Below are positions 8,850-20,488 of a stretch of DNA of 64,000 nt, one piece after another. Each line of letters opens with the position of its first letter. Position 1 is the first letter of the stretch. The stretch lies in the NCBI RefSeq assembly GCF_029784165.1, contig NC_073695.1, positions 103,805,422-103,869,421 of the forward strand, read 5' to 3'. The notes under the pieces are model-generated. The model searched no databases and was not told where the DNA came from. It saw nothing but the letters and a program-made list of their open reading frames with translations. This stretch comes from Wyeomyia smithii. Lineage: Eukaryota; Arthropoda; Insecta; Diptera; Culicidae. Made by a program: the position numbers and the translations under genes.

Positions 8850-11800
8850 TGCCATCCAACATCGAAGTCGTAGCCACGCAACATCGAATTCGTAGCGCTG
8901 AAGCAACTTTGTTGGACAGGACAGAAGGTATAGAAAAGCGTGCATCGGGCGGCTATTTTCTACCAGAGCTCTGACACCACCAGCGAGCTGGGAATCGGTT
9001 TCATAGTACTGGGAAAGATACGCCAACGCGTGATGGGATGGCAGCCGATCAACGCAAGAATGTGCAATTTGAGGATAAAGGGCTGGTTCTTCAACTATAG
9101 CATTATCAACGTGCATTACCCACATGAACGAAGACCCAACGAAGAGAAGGAAACGTTTTACGCGCAGCTAGAGCAGGGCTACTATAGCTGCCCGCGATGG
9201 GACGTGAAAGTTGGCATTGGGGACATGAACGCTAAGGTAGGACGAAAAGTAATGTACCGTGTCAATGGCCGTGTCTAATGATAACGGCCATCGGTGGTAA
9301 ATTTTGCGGTTTCCCGTGGGATGGTAGTCTGAAGTAGTTTCTTCCCCTGCAAAGACATTTACAAATCCACATGGAGATCTCCCGACTAACAGACAGAGAA
9401 TAAAATCGACCACGTTCATTGACGGCAGGCTCTTCTCCGATTCGGACCACTATCTAGAAGCTGGGTGCATGAGCTTAAAACTCTCGACGATGTATAACAA
9501 TTGTCGAAGTCGAACGCCAAATATCAAGCAACTGCGGGACGCCGGGATTGCACAGAAACACGGGCAGCAGCGGGAGGAAACTTTACCCACGGAAGAGAAG
9601 CTTGGCGCAACTCTTGAGGATAGCTGGAGGAGCATACGATCCGCCATAGGTAGCACTGCTGTAGCGTTACTAGGTACAAGGGAGACAAACCATAGAAATG
9701 ACTGATTTGACGGCGAATGCAAACAGATAGCCGAGGAGAAGAACGCAGCACGGGAGAGAATGCTGCAACACCGTACGAGAGCGAACATGGAACGATTCCG
9801 ACAGGCATTATACAGCCTAAAATCAGTCCTCCGAAGAAAGAAGCAGAGCAAGAGGACCGAGATTGCGTAGTGATGTAGCGTAGTATCAAGCTAACGACAC
9901 TCGGAAGTTCTATGAGATGCTGAACAGCTCAAGTAAAGGCTACGTGCCGCAAGCCGATATGTGTAGGAGTTGGACGGCAATCTCTTCACGGACGAGTGTG
10001 AGGTGATCGAAAGGTGGGTCTATTGAACGGCGATGGAGTAGAGCGCGAGAACGGTATGACAACTGATCTTGGTGCACGAACAGAAGACAACAGAATTCCA
10101 GCCCCCGATCTCCTGGAGATGGAGGAGGAGATTGGCCGGCTGAAAAACAATGAAGCTGCTAGAGTGGACGTAATTCCCAGCGAGCGGTTGAAATAGTCGT
10201 GCACTGGGTCATTGTCGAGATTTGGGAGGAAGAACGTGTACCGGAGGAGTGGATAGAAGATATTTTGTGGCCCATCTACAAAAAGAGCGACAAGCTGGAG
10301 TGCTGCAATTACCGGCAATCATGTTGCTGAACGCCGCCTACAAGGTACTCTTCCAAATACTCTGCCGTCGGCTATCACCATCTACGAAACAGTTCGTGGA
10401 GCCCTACCAGGGGGGAATCATAAGTGCCCGCACCACCACGGATTAGATATTCGCGGTTCGGTAGGTTATGCAGAAATGTCGTGAATACTATACAGGCTTT
10501 GTTTTGCTCATCTTCATCTTAAAGAGAAAACAGTTTTCTTCCCTCTTAACAACAGCGAGCTTACATTCAATGTGCATCACACCATCTGCTGTAGAGAGAG
10601 CGCAGAGTAATCGTTTCTCTGACGAAAAAACGCTCCTTATTTGACAGAGCAAAAATCCAGTGAAACTCTTGTAAATTGCTCATCCGCGCACGTGAGAAAA
10701 ATGAAATAAATTGCTCGGCGACCAACTGAGCATTGCGTTACCGTTCTCATTGCTCTGGGGTGCAGCAAAAACAGTATAAAATCGAACTTTCTGCAGAATT
10801 CGCACCCATGGTGAGTTGTGAATCTTCCTATAATATTAAATTCGAAAACGGTTAGCATGTGGCTTCAATGTGAACCTAAATATTTTGATATTTGGCCAAC
10901 TTCTCTTCTAGTAAAGGAGAAGCCAACGAAAACTACTCCCTCTTAAACTGAGAGAGCAAATAAATGTTTATCCCTAACACGTGAAGATAAAAAGTGAAAA
11001 GGAACTCTGCGACTGAAATACTCTACGCCTAAATGTGGATAATTACTCACTCTGTGTGAGAGAAAGTCTCGTTCTCCAAGGGGTTTGGCAGGTAGAAAAG
11101 GAAATTTGGGCAAAAATCAAGAGAACTGAAGAAGCCTGATACTATATGACCACACACCACTTTTCATCGGTTTCAAATCGACATACGACACAATCGATCG
11201 AGATCAGCTATGGCAGATTATGCACGACTTTGGATTTCCGGATAACTAACGCGGTTGGTCAAAGCAACGATGGATCGAGTGATGTGTAGCTCAAGTATCG
11301 GGGGCACTTTCGAGCCTCTTGGAAACCCGAAGAGATTTAAAGCAAGGTGATGGTCCCTCGTGCGTACTGTTCAGCAATGCCCTGGAAGGTGTCATAAGAA
11401 GAGCGAGGATTAACACGAGTGGCACGATATTCTAAAAGTTGGCTCAACTGTTTGGCTTCGTCGACGATATTATCATCGAGTAGAATTCGCCGCCACTCCG
11501 AGTTAACCATCTACAAGACGCAGATCAGACCGGTAGTCCTCTACGGGCATGAGACATTGGACTATGCGCCCTTGCGGTCTTCGAGCGGAAGGTGTTGCGT
11601 ACCATTTTCGGTGGACTGCAGATGGAGAACGGAACGTGGAGAAGGCGAATAAACCACGAACTACAGGAGCTGCTTGGGGAGCCATCTATGCCCACATCGC
11701 TAAGATTGGCTGTGCATGTCGTAAGGATGTCAGACGACAGCCCGGTAATGGTGGTTGTAGGAACCAATCCGTCAGGGATAAAACGGAGAGGTGCACAGCG

Positions 11801-11980
11801 GGCAAAGTGGATCGATCAGGTGGAAGACGGCCGCCAGACCTTACGCAAACTGCAGAGCTGGAGAGCTGCAGCCATGGACCGAGTGGAATGGAGACGACTC
11901 TTACGTACAGCAAATACCCCACTACGGCCTGGGACTGTTGGGTAAGGTATGAAGGTAAGAATCCAGTGTAAATTATTTTA
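8850..11980 (+). pseudogene. RTE-like non-LTR retrotransposon relic (endonuclease to C-terminus), split by a MITE
   Basis: Endonuclease pieces are readable at 8940-9250, ending in VKVGIGDMNAKVGR with the GDMN metal-binding signature. A linker follows (9469-9870, with RMLQHRTRANMERFRQ). RT pieces are at 10080-10480 (for example KNNEAARVDVIPSERL and LNAAYKVLFQILCRRLSP) and resume at 11150 after the MITE (FKSTYDTIDRDQLWQIMHDF). The C-terminal part is at 11510-11945, with RTIFGGLQMENGTWRRR and RRGAQRAKWIDQV. Several stops and frameshifts occur, and the FADD block is missing. The sequence style resembles mosquito RTE (JAM1-type) elements; clade assignment is from memory of motifs. Confidence 0.75.
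10493..11138. mobile_element. 646-bp hAT-type MITE inside the RTE-like relic
   Basis: It is bounded by an exact 8-bp direct repeat ATACTATA (10485-10492 and 11139-11146). The ends are inverted: CAGGCTT at the left and AAGCCTG at the right. An 8-bp target duplication with CA..TG ends is the hAT signature. Removing the element and one repeat rejoins the host RT reading (CREYYTG then the segment leading to YDTIDRDQLW). It has no transposase, so it is non-autonomous. The partner is 28116-28761. Confidence 0.85.
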
Positions 11981-12335
11981 TAAAATGTTACGTTCTAAAC
12001 ATACTTTCTTGAAAGAGCTTGCTTACTGTTAGATGTTACAGTAATTGTAAATAATATTAAAATAAAATTACGGGTTTTTATGCCTATTGAAGAAGTTACT
12101 CGATAGAAGTAACACTTGAACAGGCTTTTCCCTAAGGAGAATTTAATAAAAAAAAGAATGCCGGACAACAATCCCGCAAAAATGGTGTTCGTCTCGCATC
12201 CGGCCGGTACAAGACGTAGAGGCGCGCAACGAGCTAGGTGGTTGGACCAAGTGGAGCGAGATCGCGGAAGTGTAGGACGCTCAAGAAACTAAAGACAAGT
12301 GTCCATGAACCGAGTGCGTTGTCACGCAGGTGAAA
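11981..12335 (+). pseudogene. Short 3' fragment of a second RTE-like copy
   Basis: 11981-12150 is AT-rich spacer. From about 12158 the plus strand reads AKMVFVSHPAGTRRRGAQRA and RWLDQVERD, which parallels the C-terminal RRGAQRAKWIDQV segment just upstream at 11780-11830. It is therefore another truncated 3' end of the same family. The partner is at about 33772-33949. Confidence 0.6.
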
Positions 12336-14076
12336 TCTACCAGGAAACCAACCATATGTTGAACAAAAATAATTTTCAGAAATCGGATTTTGGGTTCTAC
12401 GAAAACTCCACAATGTTAGCTGAACATTGATAGTTCAAACCTGGAAAAAAAAATTGTGAAGAAAAACAAATGTTTTTTTTTTTAAATTTTTAACAGTTTA
12501 TATTTTTTGGAAGGATAGCATTATTATCTACAACTCAGTCAATTTGATTCAAATGTCCGCCCAAAGCTTTTGTGTCTCCGGGAAACCTAACTTTACGAAT
12601 TTTTCCTGAGCTGAGTGCATATTGATGATCAACATATTTTTAACACCGAATCGGTTTGTTTAATCGGTATAGTGTCTTCGGCAAAGTCGTAGAAAATAAT
12701 TTTGTTGTTTAAAAAATAATTACATACCTAGTAAAGTAAAACCTGATTTTTGTTTTTAAATTTTGACTGTTAGTTTCTTATTTCTCAGAGTTCAAAAATC
12801 TTTCAATTTTGAGTAATTATTGTATTGTTTAGAAAAAAAAACAAGTAGAAAAAGTGAGTTTTTAGAAATATTTAATAATATATTTAAAAATAATATTTTT
12901 GTATTTTTTCTTTAAAAAATTTTGTCCCACACTATATAATATTCCTGAAAGGACAAAAAACTGTCTACAACTTTGCCAAAGACATTATACCAATCAAGTT
13001 TTTTTCTTTTTCTCTTTTGAAAACTTTCAGCGTTTTTGTTCCTCATTTCTCAATGATGAGACAGCCAAGCTAACCTAGTAAAACCCTTGTAAAAACAAAA
13101 ACAAAAAATGAGCAGTTTGGAATACCCAATTATTTTTAGTTTTTTATTTAAAAAAAATACAGCGTATATTTTTATCGGGAAGATAAATTTATTTTGTATA
13201 AATCTACTAACGATGTCACACCAATCAAACAAACCGTTTTTGTACTAAAAATATCAATACCATTTTTATAAAATCTCTTCACAAATTAGTCGTGATTTAA
13301 AAAAAAAAAAAACACTGGTATCACAAAATGACATCATTAGCCCATAGAAACATTTGTGCAAAGTTTCAGTCGAATCAAAAATGACAGTTAAAAAAAATTA
13401 AGCGCCGTATTACAGAAGAGACTAGAAACAAACATAATGTCAAATGTCACTGAAATTTTTTGTAAAAAAAGAGCTGAAATGTTGATCTCATATTTGTTGA
13501 TGCAAAGTTTATGACCTTTCTCTAAATCAGCAAAGAAATCCAAATAATTGAAACGCCTTCATAGTCAAGAAAAAAACTAACAAAATATATTCACAAGTAA
13601 TGCTTTGAATGACTAAAACACATCTAAACGCGACGAAAACAAAAAACTCTAGAATCTACTCTAAAATGACTTCCAGCAAAACAAAACTGGAGGCCAAACA
13701 GAAAATTGCCAAAGCTTAGCTCAAAATTCCTGAAACCATGGAATGGTCAAAACAAAAATTAATTTCTAATAAAGTTGTAAGGAGTCAAATAAAAGATTGA
13801 AAACAAAAATGTTTCAACATGGCTTTCGTAGAATCTGGAAAGGTTAAAACTTTTCTGCAATTTAGAAAAGATAAAAAAATAAGAAATACACCAAATTTTA
13901 TTAAAAATGCATGAAAACGCTCCAAGAAGCAAACTTGTTGGAACCGGTTAGAACAGAAAGTAAAAAAATATAGCTTCAATTTTAGTTCAAAAAGTTCTCA
14001 GGAAAATAGGAAATCCAAAAACGTTGAGCATCATGAGAAGGCCGAAAGCTACTATCAAAAATTTATTTCCAATTAA
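12336..14076. repeat. AT-rich dispersed repeat, non-coding; Jockey target
   Basis: No coding sequence. It has long A/T runs and recurrent phrases such as AACTTTGCCAAAGACATTATACC and CCCATAGAAACATTTGTGCAAAG. A diverged copy occurs at 44270-44790 (GTCACACCGATCAAACAAACCG against GTCACACCAATCAAACAAACCG here, followed by the same order of motifs). The Jockey element inserted at TATTTCCAATTAA at its right edge. Confidence 0.65.
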
Positions 14077-14277
14077 CAGTGCGTCTTGAACTGTCCTACA
14101 GATCAGACGTTTTTTCGGTTGCTTGTGGACTGGTCTTTGACTGCCTATAGCTTCAAAGTTTGTGTTTTGTCAGTGTGTCTTTTAAAGACTACCTGAAAGT
14201 TATTTCCCATCAGTCTTTCTCAAGACTACCTACTTTTGAATTTAACATTTGTTTTAACTTTTTTCGTATCACCTGAA

Positions 14278-15600
14278 ATGGCTGGACGGAAAAAGAAACC
14301 TCGCATCGCTGCGGGGAGGAAAAGAGAGGCATCTCTTTCTGACACATCGAGTGTCTGTAGTGACAATCCTTTTGATATTTTGCCTGAGCAAGAAGCTGGT
14401 GAAATGGAAGTTACCAATAATGAAACTATACAAAATATAAAATCTTTAAAAAAGGAGAAAGTTCCACCTATTGTGGTAACTATTTCTTCTGAATTTAATA
14501 TATTCAAAAAGGAACTTTCAACGTTTGTTTCTGACGTTAAAGTTACCTATCAAATTGGCCGTAGAGGTGAATGCCGCTTATTAGCCGACTCAGTAAAGGG
14601 TCGTGATCGTCTTGTTCAGTATTTAACTGTCAAGATGTACAAATTTTTTACATATGACACCAAGAACGCCAAGCCGTTCAAGGTTGTCTTGAAAGGTCTC
14701 ACCAACGATCAAACCGTTGATGAGATCAAACTTACTTCAACAGAATTACTTGGCATAGCCCCTACCCAAGTAATTCTAATGAAACAAAAATCACGAGGCG
14801 AAAACAGTCAGAGAACTGGAATTTCCCTTGTTAATTATTTAATTCATTTTAACCGCAATGAGGTCAACAACTTAAATTTTTTTGAAAAAGCACATGCTTT
14901 GTATAATGTGCGTGTAAAGTGGGAAACTTATAGGAAGTATGGCGGAGGTGAAAAGCATATCACCCAATGCCGTACTTGCCAACGTTATGGCCATGGTTCC
15001 AAATTCTGTAACATGGACCAAAAATGTCTTAATTGTGGAGACTCTTCTCACAAAAAGGAAACATGTCCTGTGAAAGAGAGTAAAAATTTTCGCTGTGCGA
15101 ATTGTAACGGCAACCATATGTCAAATTTTTATCAATGCCCAGTCCGTTTAGCAATTGTTAAGGCAAGGCAAGGTAAACAAAATTCAATTTCTCAATTAAA
15201 ACCAACTTCAAAACAAAATTCTCCAAGCGTACCAGTGACGCATAGTTTACCTACTCCTTTGCATACCCGTTTAACTTATGCACAGGTTACAGGTAGTTCG
15301 AACATTATACCGCCTAGTGTTGGTAGTTCGAAAATGACCGTTAATATGGGTAAGCAAAACACGCTAGAAAATAATTGTATACCTATTACTCCAGCTAATA
15401 TTGCTGCCGAAAATATTTTTTCTAATGTCAACTGCCTGGGGCCTATTACGGCAGGTAAACTTTCTTTTTTGCAACAGGCAATGTTCGATCTTATGAACGC
15501 CATGTTGCAGGCAAAATCAATGTTTGAAGCCATTCAAATAGGCACAAATTTTACTATTAAAATTGTTTCTAATTTAAAATTTAGCAATGATTTTAAATAA
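14278..15600 (+). CDS. Jockey ORF1 (gag-like, PRE_C2HC plus zinc knuckles), copy A
   Basis: 440 residues from the ATG at 14278 (MAGRKKKPR); the frame is open further upstream but without an ATG. It has a basic N-terminus, a PRE_C2HC-like region at about 136-171 (VVLKGLTNDQTVDEI), then three knuckles at 231-244 (CRTCQRYGHGSKFC), 250-263 and 273-287, and a Ser/Pro-rich tail. It should bind element RNA. Its last 14 bases overlap ORF2. Residue 154 is Ser here and Leu in copy A'. Confidence 0.85.
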   Translation: MAGRKKKPRIAAGRKREASLSDTSSVCSDNPFDILPEQEAGEMEVTNNETIQNIKSLKKEKVPPIVVTISSEFNIFKKELSTFVSDVKVTYQIGRRGECRLLADSVKGRDRLVQYLTVKMYKFFTYDTKNAKPFKVVLKGLTNDQTVDEIKLTSTELLGIAPTQVILMKQKSRGENSQRTGISLVNYLIHFNRNEVNNLNFFEKAHALYNVRVKWETYRKYGGGEKHITQCRTCQRYGHGSKFCNMDQKCLNCGDSSHKKETCPVKESKNFRCANCNGNHMSNFYQCPVRLAIVKARQGKQNSISQLKPTSKQNSPSVPVTHSLPTPLHTRLTYAQVTGSSNIIPPSVGSSKMTVNMGKQNTLENNCIPITPANIAAENIFSNVNCLGPITAGKLSFLQQAMFDLMNAMLQAKSMFEAIQIGTNFTIKIVSNLKFSNDFK

Positions 15601-16306
15601 AACAATTAAAATATTAAATTGGAATGCTCGCTCATTGAAGGCCAATGAGAATGAGCTTTTTAATTTTTTAACAGTAAATAATGTGCATATTGCAATTATT
15701 ACTGAAACATTTTTGAAACCTAACATAAAATTAAAATATGATCCCAATTACGTGGTTCATAGATATGATAGGATTCAGGGTTCCGGCGGTGGAGTTGCAA
15801 TTGTTATTCATCGCCGAATCAAACATCGTGCTCTTCCCCATCTTGAGACGAAAGTTATTGAAACTTTGGGAATTGAAGTTCAAACTGAACTTGGGATTTT
15901 ATTTATTGCCGCAGCATATTTACCATTTCAATGTACACGCGAGCTCAAAAATTATTTTAAAGGTGATTTACAAAAACTCACCAGAAATCGTTCGAAATTT
16001 TTCATAATCGGCGATTTTAACGCTAAACATCGTTCATGGAATAATTCTCAAAGTAATTCCAATGGCAAAATTTTATTCAATGATTGTTCTTCAGGATACT
16101 ATTCTATTTTGTCTCCGAATAGTCCTACATGCTTTTCTTCTGTAAGAAACCCTTCAACAATTGATTTGGTGCTGACAGATCAAAGTCATGTATGTAGTGA
16201 TTTGATCACACATGCTGACTTTGATTCTGACCATCTTCCAATAACTTTTTCTTTATCACATGAATCAGTTTTAAACCCTATGAGCTCTGTTTTGACGTTG
16301 GACTAA
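15587..16306 (+). pseudogene. Jockey ORF2, endonuclease part, copy A (interrupted)
   Basis: From ATG 15587 the protein has NWNARSL (11-17), ITETF (38-42, the catalytic glutamate E40), GGGVAIVI (67-74), GDFNAKHRSW (142-151) and SDHLPITFS (214-222), a complete APE-type endonuclease. After residue 235 the frame enters the TIR of the inserted element and stops at 16304-16306. The RT half continues at 18549, so ORF2 is split in two and cannot give one polyprotein. E40 is retained here, unlike in copy A'. Confidence 0.85.
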
Positions 16307-16550
16307 CGTCTATATCGAAGTTAGGCACCTGAATTTAAAAATCTAGTAATTCAACCGGGGAAAACCAGGGAAAAGTGGTCAGGTTTTGAGCGCTTATATA
16401 TCAGTCTTTTCTCTTCAGAATTTCGAGGTTTTGGCATCAAACGATCAGAAATTCTTTTACGGTTGAATTTATGTAACAAAAATAACCTATTGTTCGAGAT
16501 ACACTATTGAAAAATTGATAAATCACATCGATTGTCTAAATCATACCGAG

Positions 16551-16920
16551 CAACCAATCACCACCTCTCTTCACAAGCACAGTCGACACTAACGGATACA
16601 ACCGATCTGACTTTGTAAACAGTCTCGCAGCTTTCAACCAATAACGAGCTCGCTTTCGGTAGCTGCAACAGGTATTTCAACACCGTTTTAAAATGCTTCT
16701 TTTATCATTACCACTGAACAGATTCTAAACACCAATGGCTTGATTGATAGGGAAAATATTGCGCGAGATTGTCATATAATAATTTAAATATGTTTTCGAT
16801 ACTAAACTAGTTAAAAGTTGTGTTAAAAGTCGTGCACATTCAACCAATCACAAGCTCGCTTCTTGTTTGCTCGCGGATGGATTTTTGCTTTGGGCTATAT
16901 AATAGCCTGTGTCGTCTCAT
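16551..16920 (+). promoter_or_regulatory. CCAAT/TATA promoter-like cluster inside the insertion
   Basis: Three AACCAAT boxes (about 16552, 16636 and 16842) are followed by TATATAAT at 16896-16903. The second and third share a longer phrase, TTCAACCAATAACGAGCTCGC and its close variant. The spacing (third CCAAT about 50 bases before TATA) is that of a strong RNA polymerase II promoter. The downstream GC-rich leader at 16920-17230 has no ORF I recognise. Confidence 0.45.
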
Positions 16921-17307
16921 AGCAAGTGGAAGGCCTCATCAGTTAACAAGTGGAAGGCCACCAGGCCGGTCTTGTATAATCAGCAGCGGTGGCTGATTCC
17001 AGCGGCCAAACTGAGCTGCAGCAGAACCAGAGCGGTAGTATCAGGCAGCAGCGGCGGAGGTAGTGGGCAGCTGCATTTCTTCATTCAGTTCGGTTCTCCT
17101 TCGATCTGAGTTGGACCCCACCAGCGGTAATCCAATTCAGATATCGTTGGGTGAAAACTGCACGAAACTGCCAGAACTGCCAGAAACTGCACGAGCCAGC
17201 ACCGCCACTAGGAAAGCTACCGCCATTTAGTGTGTGTGCAGTGTGCACATATAGCGTATGTGCATCTGTATTGCTATGACATTTGCGATGATAGGGATGG
17301 CGCTGTT

Positions 17308-17634
17308 GCGTGTGTATGGCTAGCTATATCGTGTGTAAGACACTAGCATGTGTAGCATATTATGGCTATTGCGTGTATATCTTCAGCGTGTGTACGGATA
17401 GTTATAGCTTGTGTGTGGATAGCTGCTGCGTGTGTAATGATTAGTTATAGCGTATGTATGGATAGTAATAGCACATGGTTGGATAGCTTATGCGTGTGTA
17501 TAGATAGTTGTATCGGATGTATGGAAAGGAATAGCGTGTGTATGGATAGCTATAGCTACAGCGTGTGTATGAATAGTTTTAACGCGTGTTTAGATAGTTA
17601 TAGCATGTGTGTGAATAACTATAGCGGGTGTTTA
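17308..17634 (+). repeat. 21-bp minisatellite, about 15 degenerate units
   Basis: The consensus unit is close to GCGTGTGTATGGATAGTTATA. The 21-bp period is a multiple of three, so one frame stays open and reads as a Cys/Ser/Asp-rich 7-residue repeat (variants of VCMDSYS). The units vary freely at the nucleotide level. It is best taken as a tandem repeat rather than a gene. The partner is 38930-39256. Confidence 0.8.
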
Positions 17635-18548
17635 TCGAAGATTATTATTGTCATTGAAAATATTAAAACGTCTTAACGAACACAGTTGTGAATTTGATTT
17701 TACAGCAGCGATTTTAACTTCTTCAGCCAGTCTTTATTCATCGAGGAAAAATTACTACCTATGAATGATCAACACTTATTTACTAGAAATTTGATTTAGA
17801 TCAAAACGGGTTCTTTTGAGTATCATAAATTATTGGTAAAAAGAGTTGCAAGTTTTCTCAATGAGCATTCATTAAATTTTCGTTTTTGTTTCTCGGTGCG
17901 CGGTTTTGATTTTGTTTCTCGCACACAGAGAAAGAAACAAACTTGTCGCTATCGTGAAAAATAACAAAACAATTAGAAATGCTCTAAATCACAACTGAAG
18001 AAGTTAAGATATTATCCTGTCACTCGCCCAAACCTTGATAACAACTACCGAAAAACGTGTGATTGAGCTCTTGCTATATTGAGTTATTGAACCAAACGTT
18101 TTTGTTTTTCAAATACATGAAGTTATATGCTGGGCTGGAACTAACCTAGCATGAGTTTTATCGATTAAATGTCAAACAATTTTCAAATTTAAAATTTTCG
18201 TTTGAATCGTTCTGGGCTCCAATTTCAGATAGTTTCTTAAAGTTTGCTTTTTGCTTAGATAGGAAAATTTTACCAATTCGCTCAATTAAATGATTGTCTT
18301 GGTAGTGCAGCAAACAAAGGGTTGATTCGAATATGTATGAAATGACAGCGATTAAATAAAAGATATCCATTCTTTTAGTATATATTATTATTTATAACGT
18401 TTTAACGTCTCAGCATTCAGAAATGCACTGTTAGATAAAATTGCAGCAAATACTAGAGTTGCAATTCTCTCTATTATTTGTTTTAATGGAATATAAGAAT
18501 ACCGTAGTCCAACGTCATGCGGTCGTGTCTTGAATACCACCCTCCTAC

Positions 18549-20488
18549 TTTTTAATTATAACAAAGCTAATTGGGAAAGATACAAAAATTATATTGAGAG
18601 AAATTTCAATAATGAGCTTGATTTGCAAAACGAAGTGAATATTGATTCCGCTTTGGAAGCATTAAAATGTGCAATTGTTGATGCCAGGAATTATTCTGTT
18701 CCAAAGGCTCAAGTGAAATTTGATTCACCAATAATTGACGAAAATCTTCAACTTCTAATTCGTTTGAAAAATGTCCGCAGACGTCAATATCAACGTTCTC
18801 GTGACCCTGTTTTTAAAACTATTTATAAAGATTTACAGAAAGAGATTAAACATAGATTTACTCTTCTGAGAAATCAAAATTTTGAGACTAAAGTTGAAAA
18901 ATTGAAACCATATTCAAAACCATTTTGGAAGCTGTCGAAGATTCTTAAGAAACCTTCAAAGCCTATTCCAGTTTTAAAAGATGGTGAACGTTTTCTTGTA
19001 TCCAATGAACAAAAGGCTCAAAGACTTGCTCAGCAGTTTGAGAGTGTTCATAACTCAAATTTGAATTTTGTGAGTCCAATTGAAAATGAAGTCACACGTC
19101 AATTTGATTTAATTTCTTCCCAGAATTTTTTACCTGCAGAAATAATTGAAACTAACTTGAATGAGATTAAATCAATTATTAAAAATTTCAAAAATATGAA
19201 AGCACCTGGTGACGATGGAATCTTTAATATACTAATCAAACATCTCCCTGAGAGCACAATGGATTTTTTAGTGAAAATTTTCAATTGCTGCTTCAAAATT
19301 GCATATTTTCCCAAATTATGGAAAAATGCAAAAATTACTCCCATTTTAAAACCGGATAAGAACCCAGCTGAAGTTTCAAGTTATCGACCAATCAGTTTGC
19401 TTTCTTCAATAAGTAAACTGTTTGAGAGAGTTATTCTTAACAGAATGATGTCACACATCAACGAAAATTCAATTTTTGCAAATGAACAGTTTGGATTTCG
19501 CCATGGGCATTCCACAACTCATCAATTGCTCAGAGTTACTAATATGATACGAGCTAACAAATCTGAAGGTTATTCCACTGGAGCTGCTCTTTTAGACATA
19601 GAAAAAGCATTCGACAGTGTTTGGCATAAAGGTTTGATTGCGAAATTGCAAACTTTTAATTTTCCAATTTTCCTAATCAAAATTTTAAAAAATTATCTTA
19701 CTGATCGAACTCTGCAGGTTGTCTATCAGAATTCAAAATCTGATAGATTTCCTGTCAGAGCAGGTGTGCCTCAAGGTTCAGTCTTGGGTCCAGTCCTGTA
19801 CAACATATTCACTTCAGATCTTCCTGATTTGCCTCCAGGATGCACAAAGTCATTGTTCTGCGATGACACAAGCATTTCCGTAAAAGGAAAAAGCCTTCGT
19901 GTCATATGCAGTCGATTGCAGAAAAGTTTAGATATTTTTTCTTCCTACTTGCAAAAGTGGAAAATCTCTCCCAATGCTTCTAAAACTCAAATGATAATTT
20001 TTCCGCATAAGCCTAGGGCTTCTTTCCTCAAGCCAAACAATAATCACGTTGTCAAGATGAATGGGGTTATTTTAAGTTGGTCCGACAAGGTTAAGTACTT
20101 GGGACTAATTTATGATAAAAAACTTATTTTCAAAGAGCACATTGAGAGTAAACAAGCCAAGTGCATCAAATATACGAGATGTTTATATCCTCTCATTAAC
20201 AGGAATTCTAAACTTTGTTTAAAGAACAAACTTTTGATTTACAAACAAATTTTTAGACCAGCAATGCTTTATGCTGTACCGATCTGGTCAAGTTGCTGTT
20301 CAACAAGGATTCAGAATAAAATTCTGAAAATGATTTTGAAGCGTCCTCCTTGGTTTGGTACACTCGAATTACATAGACTTACTGGTGTTGAACCATTAGA
20401 AGCTATGTCAAATAAAATTATTAACAATTTTCGACAAAAATCGTTGCAATCCTCAATTGCTACGATAAGCTCTCTTTATAGCCAATAA
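18549..20488 (+). pseudogene. Jockey ORF2, reverse transcriptase part, copy A (5' part separated)
   Basis: It resumes at FNYNKANWERYKNYI and runs open to the stop at 20486-20488. RT motifs: KAPGDDGIFN, SSYRPISLLSSISK, EQFGFRHGHSTTHQ, the catalytic KAFDSVWHKG (about 19605-19635), AGVPQGSVLGP, and LFCDDTSIS (about 19852-19878), where Cys replaces the usual Ala before DD. It ends in a C-terminal region with no RNase H, in line with the Jockey clade. It has no start codon of its own because of the upstream insertion. Confidence 0.85.

Larger units (their letters stand above)
16293..18517. mobile_element. Unclassified 2225-bp TIR-bounded insertion within Jockey ORF2
   Basis: The left end TGACGTTGGACTAACG is mirrored at the right by CGTAGTCCAACGTCA; 13 bases are identical as inverted repeats. 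It separates SSV of the endonuclease part from FNYNKANW of the next part. A further 31 bases (18518-18548) beyond the right TIR match neither side, and no clear target duplication is visible. It contains a promoter-like region (16551-16920), a minisatellite (17308-17634) and no recognisable protein. A hairpin of GTTTCTC.../...GAGAAAGAAAC type lies at about 17886-17942. The superfamily is unknown. Confidence 0.65.

Noticed and set aside
16909..17109. Short frame just after the TATA box (66 codons)
   Set aside because: Ser/Gly-rich, no family resemblance, and no evidence beyond proximity to the promoter-like cluster.
17362..17676. 104-codon open frame with Cys/Ser repeats
   Set aside because: Explained by the 21-bp minisatellite, whose period is divisible by three; no start context or known domain.
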